Source: Xanthobacteraceae bacterium (lineage in GTDB: Bacteria; Pseudomonadota; Alphaproteobacteria; Rhizobiales; Xanthobacteraceae). Taken from it: a stretch of DNA of 64,000 nucleotides. The notes beneath the pieces were generated by a model. It was not told where the DNA came from. It made no database searches and saw nothing but the letters and a program-made list of their open reading frames with translations. Location of the stretch: positions 106,134-170,133 of the forward strand of contig JARLIY010000046.1 in the NCBI GenBank assembly GCA_031291475.1. Direction: 5' to 3'. The position numbers were made by a program, and so were the translations under genes. Of the stretch, positions 25,430-34,005 are shown one piece after another. Every line of letters starts with the position of its first letter. The stretch's first letter is position 1.

Positions 25430-25796
25430 CGTTAGCAAAGCCCCCCAAACGTCCTAGAGACTTCTCCCAAGCCGCAAAAATGGTCGTGGATATTGCCCCA
25501 CGGGGCAGGTCGAGGACCGGCCCCTTACGCCTGAAGAACAAGGCAAGGACCCGGCCGCTGTAGCGCTGGGGCGCAAAGGCGGTCTTATTGAAGCAAAGCG
25601 AAAGCGCGAACCGAAAGTGATTTTCAATGTTGAGCCGTGGCGGATCGGCGACGGCTATTACGTGACTGTAACGATGCCCGGCAGCGAGCCGGAAAAGATC
25701 ACTGATACATTTGCGACGGAAGGCGAGGCGTGGCGCTGGATCAAAAACGAATCCATTGCGTGGCTGCATGAACGTCGGAAACTGATAGCGAGCTAA
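25426..25796 (+). pseudogene. passenger gene 2: frameshifted KGG-motif protein
   Basis: ATG 25426 overlaps the previous stop. The first frame reads PKRPRDFSQAAKMVVDIA and then runs off to a stop at 25561-25563. From 25500 the second frame reads TGQVEDRPLTPEEQGKDP, AAVALGRKGGLIEAKRKR and then a strand-rich C-terminal part with YYVTVTMPG and EGEAWRWIKNES to TAA 25794. The two halves join at the CCCC run at 25496-25499, where two extra C (or one missing base) breaks the frame. The N-terminal half resembles a small rhizobial family (RPRD...AAVALGRxGGxKGG). Intact length would be about 122 aa. The C-terminal part has the same W-I helix theme as passenger gene 1. Confidence 0.7.
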
Positions 25797-26032
25797 CGCA
25801 TCCGATGAATGCAGGCGCGAGGGAAGACTGATTCATCTATCTTAGCGGCATCGGTCCACGCGACGGTTATCGCTTCGCCATCTAGGTCAACGACAAGCGC
25901 AACCGGGCCGCCACTGTTCAATTGTACACGGTCGCCAATTCGGAGCGGCGGCTCGCGGTCATCTTGGAATCGAACGCCGGGCGCTACTAGCGAAAGACGC
26001 CTCGAATCAAACGATGATCGTTTGGCTGGCAT
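25793..26032 (-). CDS. passenger gene 3: small SGG-motif (DUF2158/YodC-like) protein
   Basis: 79 aa. RIGDRVQLNSGGPVALVVDLDGEAITVAW matches the short beta-barrel pattern GDxVxLxSGGPxMxV of DUF2158/YodC-like proteins, preceded by about 25 basic, less ordered residues. The function of the family is unknown. No strong ribosome site precedes ATG 26032. It faces passenger gene 4, which carries the same motif, so the element holds two divergent copies of one fold. Confidence 0.6.
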   Translation of the reverse strand: MPAKRSSFDSRRLSLVAPGVRFQDDREPPLRIGDRVQLNSGGPVALVVDLDGEAITVAWTDAAKIDESVFPRACIHRMR

Positions 26033-26092
26033 TTCGAGGGGCCTTACCTATTTGTGGTTAACGGTTCTGAAGCCAGCCAAAAGGAGGTAAAA

Positions 26093-26299
26093 ATGGCGTT
26101 CCAGCCCGGCGATGTGGTGTGTCTCAAATCTGGTGGCGCGGTAATGACGGTTGAGAAAATCGCAACTCCCGCCGGTACTTCCCGCGAGGCCGTATTTTGC
26201 AATTGGTTTGAGAAGAATAAGCCGCAACGCGGACATTTTGCGCCAGAAGCTCTTGAAATATATGTGGAACCTGGTCCGATTGTGCCATTCATTGCTTAA
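26093..26299 (+). CDS. passenger gene 4: DUF2158/YodC-like small protein
   Basis: 68 aa with a strong AGGAGG (26082-26087) before ATG 26093. FQPGDVVCLKSGGAVMTVEKI and the later CNWFEKNKPQRGHFAPEAL are close to the DUF2158 consensus. The family is small, soluble and of unknown role. It is the best-preserved gene in the element, with the best ribosome site. Confidence 0.75.
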   Translation: MAFQPGDVVCLKSGGAVMTVEKIATPAGTSREAVFCNWFEKNKPQRGHFAPEALEIYVEPGPIVPFIA

Positions 26300-26317
26300 G
26301 GCTCCCTGTCCGCCACA

Positions 26318-26337
26318 ATTCAAACTGACCCACTACC
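26318..26337 (-). repeat. terminal inverted repeat, right
   Basis: Reverse complement of the left end over all 20 bases. Confidence 0.95.
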
Positions 26338-26345
26338 AAAGGCTG
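26338..26345 (+). repeat. 8-bp target-site duplication, right copy
   Basis: AAAGGCTG, matching 25167-25174. Confidence 0.93.
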
Positions 26346-26696
26346 TGGGCTATTTTGACCATCGGCTTCATGCTGGCCGGTCTGTCGACCGCGTTAGGCG
26401 CCCGATCCGGGGCGCTGGAGCGCCAGGGCCGCGCGCTCGCCGAGCGAATGTGCGCGCGGTGCCACGCAACCGGCAACAGCGGACCGAGCGCGCACAACGC
26501 CGCGCCCGCCTTCCGCGAGCTCAGCCGGCGCGTCGACCTCGATAGCTTCGCGAATCGACTGCGCTACGGCTTGGTCAGCGGCCATCCCGACATGCCGACG
26601 TTTCGCTTTAGCCGCGAGGATGCCCGCGCTCTGACCGCATATCTGCGATCCATCCAAGGACCGTGACCGCGCCATAACCGGGGAAGCGCCGCTCTT

Positions 26697-26710
26697 GATC
26701 CAGGTCAAGT
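26697..26710. promoter_or_regulatory. FixK/FNR-type box upstream of the 129-aa protein
   Basis: TTGATCCAGGTCAA, perfect dyad, ending 55 bases before ATG 26766. Confidence 0.75.
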
Positions 26711-26765
26711 CTAGCCGCGAGGATTCGCCCTAAATACACATCAGGTTTGAAGAGGGCGTCGTGCC

Positions 26766-27155
26766 ATGACCAAGCCAGTTCCCGACAAAGCCGAAGTTGC
26801 GCTCGAATATCCGGACAAGCTTTACATCGGCACCTTCGAGCGGACGGCGCAGTTCGACGCTCATTTCGATGCCAGCGGAGTTTCGCTGAGTTTGCATCAC
26901 GCGGGCGCGGACGATGTGCGTAAAACCGTTCGCATGCATCTCCACTACGCGTTATTCGAGGAGATCTTGCGCGATCTGGCGAAGACGGCCGCGTCCCTTC
27001 CCGCGGCCGACATTGCCCACCGCAAAGCGCTCCGCGACGCCGCCCGCGGGCTTTACCGCGCACTCGCGGGCGCTCCGCGGAAACGCAAAGATGCAAACGA
27101 TATCGCCGACCTGACGCCGGAAGAGGAAGTGCGGCTGCTGCATATCATGGAATAG
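26766..27155 (+). CDS. conserved hypothetical protein
   Basis: 129 aa, soluble, no signal peptide. The N-terminal half is strand-rich (KLYIGTFERTAQFDAHFDASGVSLSL), the C-terminal half helical with a basic stretch (APRKRKDAND) and an acidic LTPEEEVRLLHIME tail. I recognise no domain. The FixK-type box places it in the low-oxygen set. It is followed by about 160 bases with no visible structure. Confidence 0.7.
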   Translation: MTKPVPDKAEVALEYPDKLYIGTFERTAQFDAHFDASGVSLSLHHAGADDVRKTVRMHLHYALFEEILRDLAKTAASLPAADIAHRKALRDAARGLYRALAGAPRKRKDANDIADLTPEEEVRLLHIME

Positions 27156-27317
27156 GCGCGCATTGCTCTTCGGGTTTACGGCAAAATCAGCGAAAATTGC
27201 CTGCCGGGGGTTTTCCCGCTCGTTGCGGGTGACGCGCGAAAAGCTCGTCCGTAGAGTGTCATCTGATTGCTGCTGACGCGGCGGAGACTGTTAGCTGGTC
27301 CGCAACGGAGCAATTCC

Positions 27318-29054
27318 TTGGAGCAGCACGCCGAACTACTCAGAGGCGGAGTCTGGCATCCGCGGGCGCCGAATTGGCGGGACCTGGCTGCGTTGGTGCT
27401 CATTGTTGCCATTATCCTCCTGATCGGATCGGGGGCGCGGCAGATGATCGCGCCCTTGTCTGCCGCACAGCAGCCGGAGATTTCGCTCGCACCGGCCATG
27501 CTGCCGAATTATGCGCTGCGCACGACGATGCGGATGCTGGCGGCGCTCGTCGCCTCGCTTCTCTTCACGTTCACCTACGGCACGTTGGCGGCCAAGAGCC
27601 GCCGCGCGGAAATGGTGCTGATCCCGCTGCTTGACATCCTCCAATCCGTCCCGGTGCTCGGCTATCTCTCGTTCACCGTCGTCTTCTTCGTCTCGCTCTT
27701 CCCCAACCGGACGCTCGGCGTGGAGCTTGCCGCGATTTTTGCGATCTTCACCAGCCAGGCCTGGAACATGGCGTTCAGCTTCTTCCAGTCGTTACGCACC
27801 ATTCCCTACGACCTCGATGAAGCCAGCCGCGGTTTTCGCTTCTCCGGCTGGCAGCGCTTCTGGCGCCTCGAGGTTCCCTTCGCGATGCCGGGCCTGGTCT
27901 GGAACACGATGATGTCGATGTCCGGCGGCTGGTTTTTCGTGGTCGCTTCAGAGGCCATCGCCGTCGGCGACCTGCACATAGCTCTACCGGGGATCGGCTC
28001 CTATGTCGCGCGCGCGATTGAAGCGCGCGACCTCGGGGCGGTTGGCTGGGCGATCCTGGCGATGACCGTAACGATCTTCATCTATGATCAGCTTCTGTTC
28101 CGTCCGCTGGTCGCCTGGGCGGACAAGTTTCGTTACGAGCAGACGGCGGCAGCCGTGGTGCCGCGGAGCTGGATCATCGATCTTTTCCGGCGGACAAGCC
28201 TGTTGCGCACGGCGGGCGAATCGATCGGCGCCGCGACCCAGGCCCTCGCCCGCGCCCGGTTTTCGGTCAGGCCGTTTATTCGGCCGCTCGACGGGCGGAA
28301 AGTGCCTTCCCGTTTGTTGGACGTCATCTGGTTTGGACTTGTCTTGCTCGCCATTGCCTACATTGCGCGGGTGCTGCTGCGATTCGCGGGGACGGAACTA
28401 TCCTGGGCGGACCTGCTCACCGTCATGCGCGGCGGCGGCATCACTTTGCTCCGCGTCGCCATCCTCATCGTAATCGCGACTATCATCTGGGTGCCGATCG
28501 GCGTTGCCGTGGGCTTGCGTCCGACGCTCGCGGAAAAGGTTCAACCGGTCGCGCAGTTTCTCGCCGCGTTTCCGGCAAACCTGCTCTTTCCACTCGCGGT
28601 TTATCTCATCGTGCGGTTCGATCTTTCGCCGGTGATCTGGCTGAGCCCGCTGATGATTCTCGGGACGCAGTGGTACATTTTGTTCAACGTCATCGCCGGT
28701 GCGACTGCCTTTCCCACCGACTTCCGGGAGGCGGCGAAAACGTTCCGAATCCACGGATGGCGCTGGTGGCGCGACGTCATGCTTCCCGGAATCTTTCCGT
28801 ACTTCGTGACCGGCGCAATCACGGCCTCGGGCGGGGCCTGGAATGCAAGCATCGTCTCCGAGGTGGTCAGTTGGGGCTCGACCAAGCTCAATGGCGGCGG
28901 CTTGGGCGCCTATATCGCGCAAATGACGGTGGCCGGCGATTATCCGCGGATTGCTCTCGGCATCGCGGTCATGTCGGTGCTCGTCGTTGCCACGAACCGC
29001 CTGCTCTGGCGGCCGCTTTATGCCTGCGCAGAACGCCGAACGCGGCTCGATTGA
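27318..29054 (+). CDS. ABC transporter permease with two fused NitT/TauT-type domains
   Basis: 578 aa from TTG 27318, chosen for the CGGAG seven bases upstream; TTG 27267 would add 17 residues. It contains two copies of the binding-protein-dependent permease domain, residues about 60-270 and 360-570. Each has a coupling EAA-like loop, DEASRGFRFSGWQRFWRLEVPFAMPGL in the first (27815-27895) and EAAKTFRIHGWRWWRDVMLPGIFPY in the second. The class imports nitrate, sulfonates, bicarbonate or metals. No substrate-binding protein gene is next to it. An ATPase follows after 12 bases. Confidence 0.88.
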   Translation: MEQHAELLRGGVWHPRAPNWRDLAALVLIVAIILLIGSGARQMIAPLSAAQQPEISLAPAMLPNYALRTTMRMLAALVASLLFTFTYGTLAAKSRRAEMVLIPLLDILQSVPVLGYLSFTVVFFVSLFPNRTLGVELAAIFAIFTSQAWNMAFSFFQSLRTIPYDLDEASRGFRFSGWQRFWRLEVPFAMPGLVWNTMMSMSGGWFFVVASEAIAVGDLHIALPGIGSYVARAIEARDLGAVGWAILAMTVTIFIYDQLLFRPLVAWADKFRYEQTAAAVVPRSWIIDLFRRTSLLRTAGESIGAATQALARARFSVRPFIRPLDGRKVPSRLLDVIWFGLVLLAIAYIARVLLRFAGTELSWADLLTVMRGGGITLLRVAILIVIATIIWVPIGVAVGLRPTLAEKVQPVAQFLAAFPANLLFPLAVYLIVRFDLSPVIWLSPLMILGTQWYILFNVIAGATAFPTDFREAAKTFRIHGWRWWRDVMLPGIFPYFVTGAITASGGAWNASIVSEVVSWGSTKLNGGGLGAYIAQMTVAGDYPRIALGIAVMSVLVVATNRLLWRPLYACAERRTRLD

Positions 29055-29066
29055 TTGGGGCTGATT

Positions 29067-30365
29067 GTGACCAACGATAGCAGCGCGATCATCGACCTGC
29101 GCAAGATCTGCATGGCTTTCCCGAAAAGTTCCGGCGAGCCGCTCCTTGTCCTGGATGACATCAACATATCGATCCGGGCCGACGAAATTCTCGGCCTCCT
29201 CGGCCGTTCGGGTTCGGGTAAATCGACGTTGTTGCGCATCGCGGCTGGTCTCATGAGGCCAACCTCCGGCGAGGTTCTCTACCGCGGCGCGCTGCTGACC
29301 CAGCCCGTCGAAGGCATTTCGGTCGTGTTCCAGACCTTCGCGCTGTTCCCGTGGCTCACGGTGCTTGAAAATGTCGAGGCCGGACTCGATGCGCTGGGCC
29401 TGCCGCGCGGTCAGGCCCGCCAGCGCGCGCAGGACGCCATCGATCTCATCGGGCTCGATGGATTTCAGTCCGCCTATCCGCGCGAGCTTTCCGGCGGCAT
29501 GCGGCAGCGCGTCGGCTTCGCCAGGGCGACGGCGACCCGGCCGGATCTGCTATTGATGGATGAGCCGTTTTCCGCCCTCGACGTTCTGACGGCCGAGACA
29601 TTGCGTACGGATTTTCTCGACCTGTGGGTGGAACACCAGCTGCCGACCAAGTCGGTGCTGATGGTTACGCATAATATCGAGGAAGCGGTGCTGATGTGCG
29701 ACCGCCTAGTCATTCTCTCGTCGAATCCGGCCCGCATCGCCGCGGAGATCCCGGTCACGATGCCCCGCCCGCGCAGCCGGCTTGACGGGGAATTCGAGAA
29801 CATCGTGAACAATGTCTATTCGGTGCTGACGGCGCGGACGATCGCCTCGCTTGGCGCTTTCAAGCAGGCAGGGCTAGCGCAGCCGCTGCCGCGGGCTTCC
29901 GTCAATCGGATGAGCGGATTGATCGAGATTCTGGTGGCGGCGCCCTTTAGCGGCAAAGCAGAGCTCGATGCGCTCGCAATTTCGCTCTCCCTCGACGTCA
30001 CTCACCTTTTCCCCATTGCCGAAGGACTTCACATTTTGGAATTTGCCGAGCTCAAAGACGGCGCCCTGAAGCTGACGACGGCGGGCAACGTCTTTGCGCG
30101 CAGCACCACGGACCAGCGCAAACGGCTCTTCCGGGAGCACCTGCTTCGATTCGTGCCGCTGGCCGCGCATATCTGCCGCATCCTTCAGGAGCGGGAGACG
30201 CGCAGCGCCCCGCGAACGAGATTCGAGGTGGAGCTTGAGGATCACTTGACCCGCCACGAGGCGGAAAAAACGTTGCAAGCCGTAACCGCCTGGGGGCGTT
30301 ACGCCGAGTTATTCGCCTATGACGACAAGACGCGAAGATTCTCGGCAATCGCGCACGCCGAGTAA
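29067..30365 (+). CDS. ABC transporter ATPase (NitT/TauT type) with C-terminal AAA-associated domain
   Basis: 432 aa from GTG 29067; a TTG at 29055 is an alternative. The ATPase (1-250) has Walker A GRSGSGKST, signature LSGGMRQRVG and Walker B LLLMDEPFSALD. Residues about 275-430 form an extra domain (RMSGLIEILVAAPFSGKAELDALA...), found in a subset of these ATPases and thought to be regulatory. It energises the fused permease upstream. The pair without a binding protein recurs in Rhizobiales; its substrate is unknown. Confidence 0.88.
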   Translation: MTNDSSAIIDLRKICMAFPKSSGEPLLVLDDINISIRADEILGLLGRSGSGKSTLLRIAAGLMRPTSGEVLYRGALLTQPVEGISVVFQTFALFPWLTVLENVEAGLDALGLPRGQARQRAQDAIDLIGLDGFQSAYPRELSGGMRQRVGFARATATRPDLLLMDEPFSALDVLTAETLRTDFLDLWVEHQLPTKSVLMVTHNIEEAVLMCDRLVILSSNPARIAAEIPVTMPRPRSRLDGEFENIVNNVYSVLTARTIASLGAFKQAGLAQPLPRASVNRMSGLIEILVAAPFSGKAELDALAISLSLDVTHLFPIAEGLHILEFAELKDGALKLTTAGNVFARSTTDQRKRLFREHLLRFVPLAAHICRILQERETRSAPRTRFEVELEDHLTRHEAEKTLQAVTAWGRYAELFAYDDKTRRFSAIAHAE

Positions 30366-30374
30366 GCGGCCTTT

Positions 30375-30842
30375 TTACTCGCGCCGGCAGGCGCGGCGAA
30401 TTCCATCGATGAGCGCATTGCCGAAAAGCGGCTTCTCGATAACCGGAATATTGGCCGCGGCCGCGCGGGTGCTGAGCGCGGCGTTCAGGTCGCTGACCAG
30501 CAGTATCGCCGGCGTTGTCACCTTTTTGCTCCGCAAGTTGGCGATCAGCTCCATTCCGTTGAGGCCCGGCATGGCTTGGTCGACGACCAGACAATCATAG
30601 CCGCCAACCTCGCCCGCGGCGAGCAGTTCGGCGGCGCTGCCGAAAGCGCGCACCACAAATCCTTCCAATTCGAGGACGAATTTCAACGAGCCGCAAACCG
30701 CCTGATCGTCATCGACGATCGCGACCAGCGGCGGACGCCCCGTCCGCGGAATCGGCGGCTTTATCGCCCTTTGCTGCACCGAAAGCCTCACATTCTGCAT
30801 CCGATTTTGTTGCAGAATGCAGGCGGATCGGCGCAGCCGCAT
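30375..30842 (-). CDS. single-domain response regulator downstream of fixLJ
   Basis: 155 aa from ATG 30842 (GAGG eight bases upstream). An N-terminal extension of about 38 residues precedes a receiver domain with acidic pocket VDDD, phosphoacceptor Asp88 (VVDQAMPG) and Lys137 (EKPL). No output domain. It follows fixJ on the same strand. Bradyrhizobium has a comparable receiver gene between fixJ and fixK2, so this may be its counterpart, possibly acting as a phosphate sink or modulator of FixLJ (inference). Confidence 0.85.
   Translation of the reverse strand: MRLRRSACILQQNRMQNVRLSVQQRAIKPPIPRTGRPPLVAIVDDDQAVCGSLKFVLELEGFVVRAFGSAAELLAAGEVGGYDCLVVDQAMPGLNGMELIANLRSKKVTTPAILLVSDLNAALSTRAAAANIPVIEKPLFGNALIDGIRRACRRE
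30791..30819. repeat. inverted repeat at the start of the receiver gene
   Basis: CATTCTGCA (30791-30799) and TGCAGAATG (30811-30819), perfect 9-base arms around 11 bases. It lies inside the N-terminal codons of the receiver gene and overlaps an internal ATG. It may be an operator or an mRNA hairpin. Confidence 0.5.
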
Positions 30843-30919
30843 TGATGTGCCTCAATTATCGGCAATTGGCATTTGCTTCGGCTTTGCCGGGGGTCGGCCG
30901 CTTAAGCCGGCGCGGGCTT

Positions 30920-31543
30920 TCAGTCCGATCCCACCATCCCGACGGTCAGCGCCATGCGCACTAGATCGGACAGGCTGCCGGCCTGCATCTTATTCATGAG
31001 GTTGGCCCGGTAAATTTCCACCGTGCGCGGGCTGATGCCGAGGTCGAAGGCAATCTGTTTATTGGCCCTTCCCGCCACCAGCCCGCCCAGCACGTCGCGC
31101 TCGCGGTTGGAGAGCGCCGCGAGCTTGCTTTCGATTTCCGCGCGTTGGGCGTGGCGCTTGGTCTCGCCGTCCCGCTCGCGCAGCGCCGAGCGCACGCTCG
31201 CCAAAAGCGCTTCATCGTCGAAAGGCTTTTCCAGGAAGTCCGCAGCCCCGACTTTCATCGCTTCGACCGCCAGCGGCACGTCGCCGTGACCGGTAATGAT
31301 GATCACCGGCACGGCGACCTTGAGCTCTTTCAATCGCCGCAGCAAATCGATCCCGCTCATGCCCGGCATGCGCACGTCGGTGATCACGCAACCCAATGTC
31401 GTGCCGGGAAGCGCCTCCAGAAAGGCCGCGGCGGAGGCGTAAGTCTTGACCTCGATCTGGGCGGTGCGCAGCAGGAAGGCCAGCGAGTCGCGCAGCGCAT
31501 CGTCGTCGTCGATGACATGCACCAGCGGCTTGTCAGACGGCAT
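30920..31543 (-). CDS. fixJ: FixJ, LuxR-type response regulator
   Basis: 207 aa. Receiver domain (1-120) with IDDDD, phosphoacceptor Asp56 ([16 protein letters not shown]) and Lys106 (EKPF), then a LuxR-type HTH ([37 protein letters not shown], 31000-31110). FixJ is phosphorylated by FixL when oxygen falls and activates fixK. The start overlaps the fixL stop by 11 bases, so FixL and FixJ are coupled. Confidence 0.95.
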   Translation of the reverse strand: MPSDKPLVHVIDDDDALRDSLAFLLRTAQIEVKTYASAAAFLEALPGTTLGCVITDVRMPGMSGIDLLRRLKELKVAVPVIIITGHGDVPLAVEAMKVGAADFLEKPFDDEALLASVRSALRERDGETKRHAQRAEIESKLAALSNRERDVLGGLVAGRANKQIAFDLGISPRTVEIYRANLMNKMQAGSLSDLVRMALTVGMVGSD

Positions 31544-33059
31544 CGCCGGCCTCCTCCTTGCTGACCACAGGCAGAGTGAAACAGAAAACCGTTCCTCCGC
31601 CGGGATTGGGCCGCGGGGCGATGGTGCCGCCGTGCGCCTCGACGATGGTGCGCGAGATCGACAGGCCGACGCCCATCCCCTGCTGCTTCGTGGTGATGAA
31701 AGGCTGGAAGAGCTGCGCACTGATTTCGGGTGCGATCCCGGCGCCGGTATCGGCGACGCTGATCTCGACCATGTCGTCCGGCGCCGCCGCCGTCGATACG
31801 ACAAGCTCCCGCCGCCCGCTGTCTTCCATCGCCTCGATCGCGTTGCGCATCAGATTAAGCAACACCTGCTGAATCTGCACCTTGTCGGCGAGCACGAAAT
31901 CGGTCCGCAGGTCGTACTCGAAGCGCACGCGCACGTCTCGGTCCTTGGCGCCGACCAGCGCCAGTGCGCTCGCTTCCTCCACCAGCTTCTTGACATCCTC
32001 CACGCGCCGCTCGCTTTCGCCGCGGGCGACGAAGTCGCGCAGCCGCCGAATGATCTGGCCGGCGCGCAACGCCTGCTCGGCCGCCTTATCCATCGCCTCG
32101 CGCACGACCGGCGCATGCTCGTCGGCGCTGTTCTCAAGGAGCCGGCTCGATCCTTTCATGTAGTTGGCGATCGCCGACAACGGCTGATTGAGCTCGTGCG
32201 CGAGCGCCGAAGCCATCTCGCCCATGGCCGTCAATCGCGAGACATGCACGAGTTCGGACTGTAATTCCTGGAGTCGCGCTTCGGTCATTTGGCGCTCGGT
32301 GAGATCGCGGATGAAGCCGGTGAAGAAGCGTTGCTCGCCCGTTTTCATCTCGCCGACATTGAGCTCGAGAGGGAATGTCGAACCGTCCTTGCGTTCGCCG
32401 ACGACGACGCGGCCGATGCCGATGATTCGCCGTTCACCGGTGTCTTTGTAGCGCTGCAAGTAACTGTCGTGGTCGACACGATAGCGTGATGGCATCAGCA
32501 TCTTCACGTTCTTTCCCAGCACTTCCCCGGCTGCATAGCCGAACAGGCGCGAAGCCGCCGCGCTGAAGGATTGCATAATCCCGCGCTCGTCGATGACGAT
32601 CATGGCGTCGGGGATCGTGTCGAGAATCGATTGCACGTGGGCTTCGCGGGCAAACGCATCTTCGGCGCTCGCGGCTCCCGAGAGACGCGAACGGCGCAGC
32701 AATTCGCCGCGCCATGAGGCGCCAACGCCCACGAAAACGAAGATGATGGCGTTCACGACGTCTCCGGCCTCAATCACGCGGAAATCGGCAACGAAGAACA
32801 GGCCGAGCATCAGTCCGAGAAAGGTGGCCAGGATGCCCGGCCCCCACCCGCCGAACGCCGAGGCGATGAGAATCGCCGGGAAGAAGAAGAGATAGGACGC
32901 CTCGCCCGGAAGCACCGAAGCCAGCACAACGCGAACCACCACCGCCACGGCGACCGCAATGATCGCCATGCCGTATTGCTCGACGATTTCCCGCGGCGCC
33001 GAAATCCACAGCGCCGCCTTGGCGGCGAATGATCGCGAATGCGGGATGGATTCAGTCAT
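31533..33059 (-). CDS. fixL: FixL, heme-PAS oxygen-sensing histidine kinase
   Basis: 508 aa. Four N-terminal membrane helices (about 30-125), a PAS domain (135-260) with the heme ligand His197 in [11 protein letters not shown] and the regulatory Arg217 in IIGIGR, then the kinase: His288 in [16 protein letters not shown]-box [14 protein letters not shown]-boxes VADTGAGI and [18 protein letters not shown]. When O2 leaves the heme, the kinase phosphorylates FixJ. All oxygen-sensing residues known from Bradyrhizobium FixL are present. It faces fixK divergently across 164 bases. Confidence 0.96.
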   Translation of the reverse strand: MTESIPHSRSFAAKAALWISAPREIVEQYGMAIIAVAVAVVVRVVLASVLPGEASYLFFFPAILIASAFGGWGPGILATFLGLMLGLFFVADFRVIEAGDVVNAIIFVFVGVGASWRGELLRRSRLSGAASAEDAFAREAHVQSILDTIPDAMIVIDERGIMQSFSAAASRLFGYAAGEVLGKNVKMLMPSRYRVDHDSYLQRYKDTGERRIIGIGRVVVGERKDGSTFPLELNVGEMKTGEQRFFTGFIRDLTERQMTEARLQELQSELVHVSRLTAMGEMASALAHELNQPLSAIANYMKGSSRLLENSADEHAPVVREAMDKAAEQALRAGQIIRRLRDFVARGESERRVEDVKKLVEEASALALVGAKDRDVRVRFEYDLRTDFVLADKVQIQQVLLNLMRNAIEAMEDSGRRELVVSTAAAPDDMVEISVADTGAGIAPEISAQLFQPFITTKQQGMGVGLSISRTIVEAHGGTIAPRPNPGGGTVFCFTLPVVSKEEAGDAV

Positions 33060-33223
33060 CGAAAAACGCCGGTGATCCTGCGAATTGACGGCTCTTTTCC
33101 CGCTTTTGACGCGGCTGTGGTCCGTTCCCCCCTCCGGGATAGCCCTTAGGTGGATTATCTGAATTTCTCGCCTGCAGACCGAGGCTTACCAATACCCCCC
33201 GACACTCCCGGAGGTAAAGAGCC

Positions 33224-33961
33224 ATGCTCCCGCAACCCGCCATCCGCACCGCCACTGCCAGTGCCACCCATAGCGATACATTCCGGCGTCCGATCCCCGC
33301 GCGTACCACGCCACCGGCCGCGCGTTACCCGGTCCAGGGAACGGCCGCGCAAACCCCTCTGGCGCAATCCATGCACCTCATGGGCGCCGTGATGTCCTAT
33401 CCGCGCAACACCGAGATTTTCGGCGAGGACGAACATGCCGATTACGTCTACAAGGTCATCAGCGGCAGCGTACGCACCTACAAAATCCTCAACGACGGCC
33501 GGCGCCAGATCGGCGGATTCTACATGCCGGGCGATATTTTCGGCCTGCAATTCGCCGACGAACACACTTTCTCGGCCGAAGCCATCACCGATGCGAAGGT
33601 GCTGGTGGTCAAGCGCAGCGCGGTGACCGGGCTTGCCGGACGCGACGGCGCGGTCGCCCGCGAGCTTTTCGACATCTCCAGCCGCGAGTTGCGGCGTATG
33701 CAGAACCGCGTCCTGCTGCTGATCAAGAGCGCGCAGGAACGGGTCGCCAGCTTTCTCCTGGAAATGGCTGAACGCGTGGCCGCCGGCAATGTCGTCGAGT
33801 TGCCGATGTCACGCCAGGATATTGCCGATTACCTCGGCCTGACCATCGAGACCGTGTCGCGGACGCTGACGTGTCTGGAAAGCGCGGCCGCCATCGAGGT
33901 GCCGACGTCACGCCGAATCGTGCTGCGCAATCGCTCCGCACTGAACCGCCTGAACGGCTGA
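33224..33961 (+). CDS. fixK: FixK-type Crp/Fnr transcription activator
   Basis: 245 aa, GGAGG at 33210-33214. A disordered Pro/Thr/Ala-rich N-terminus (about 45 residues), a cyclic-nucleotide-type beta barrel (55-165) and a C-terminal HTH (190-245). The N-terminus has no cysteines, so there is no FNR-type Fe-S cluster; it is of the FixK rather than FnrN kind. The recognition helix has Glu209, Ser212 and Arg213 (ETVSR), the ExxSR pattern that reads TTGA. The single cysteine is Cys217 in that helix region, a possible redox switch. It should bind the TTGA-N6-TCAA sites in this window. Confidence 0.93.
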   Translation: MLPQPAIRTATASATHSDTFRRPIPARTTPPAARYPVQGTAAQTPLAQSMHLMGAVMSYPRNTEIFGEDEHADYVYKVISGSVRTYKILNDGRRQIGGFYMPGDIFGLQFADEHTFSAEAITDAKVLVVKRSAVTGLAGRDGAVARELFDISSRELRRMQNRVLLLIKSAQERVASFLLEMAERVAAGNVVELPMSRQDIADYLGLTIETVSRTLTCLESAAAIEVPTSRRIVLRNRSALNRLNG

Positions 33962-34005
33962 AGATCCTGTTTCGAGAACGACTGATCAATTCAAGGGGAT
34001 CGATC

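Larger units (their letters stand above)
25175..26337. mobile_element. 1,163-bp transposase-less element with 20-bp terminal inverted repeats and passenger genes
   Basis: Perfect 20-base inverted ends (GGTAGTGGGTCAGTTTGAAT) and an 8-bp target duplication (AAAGGCTG) define the element exactly. It contains no transposase, only four short genes: a 59-aa protein, a frameshifted gene coupled to it, and two opposed SGG-motif proteins. Eight-base duplications are typical of the IS1595 family, whose members are known to carry passenger genes; IS66 also makes 8-bp duplications. It must have been moved by a transposase in trans. It splits the cytochrome c gene. Confidence 0.88.
25160..26666 (+). pseudogene. 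small periplasmic cytochrome c gene split by a mobile element
   Basis: Removing 25175-26345 (the element plus one copy of the 8-bp duplication) restores a single frame: GTG 25160 (MAERL) joins WAILTIGFMLAGLSTALGA, a signal peptide, and then a class I cytochrome c with heme motif C-A-R-C-H and axial Met in SGHPDMPTF, about 112 aa in total. AAAAGAGG is the original ribosome site. The insertion lies after codon 5 of the signal peptide. The remaining part (26346-26666) is intact and in frame with an ATG inside the element (26259) and with ATG 26371, so a changed product might still be made. A related intact cytochrome is at 34818-35186. Confidence 0.88.
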
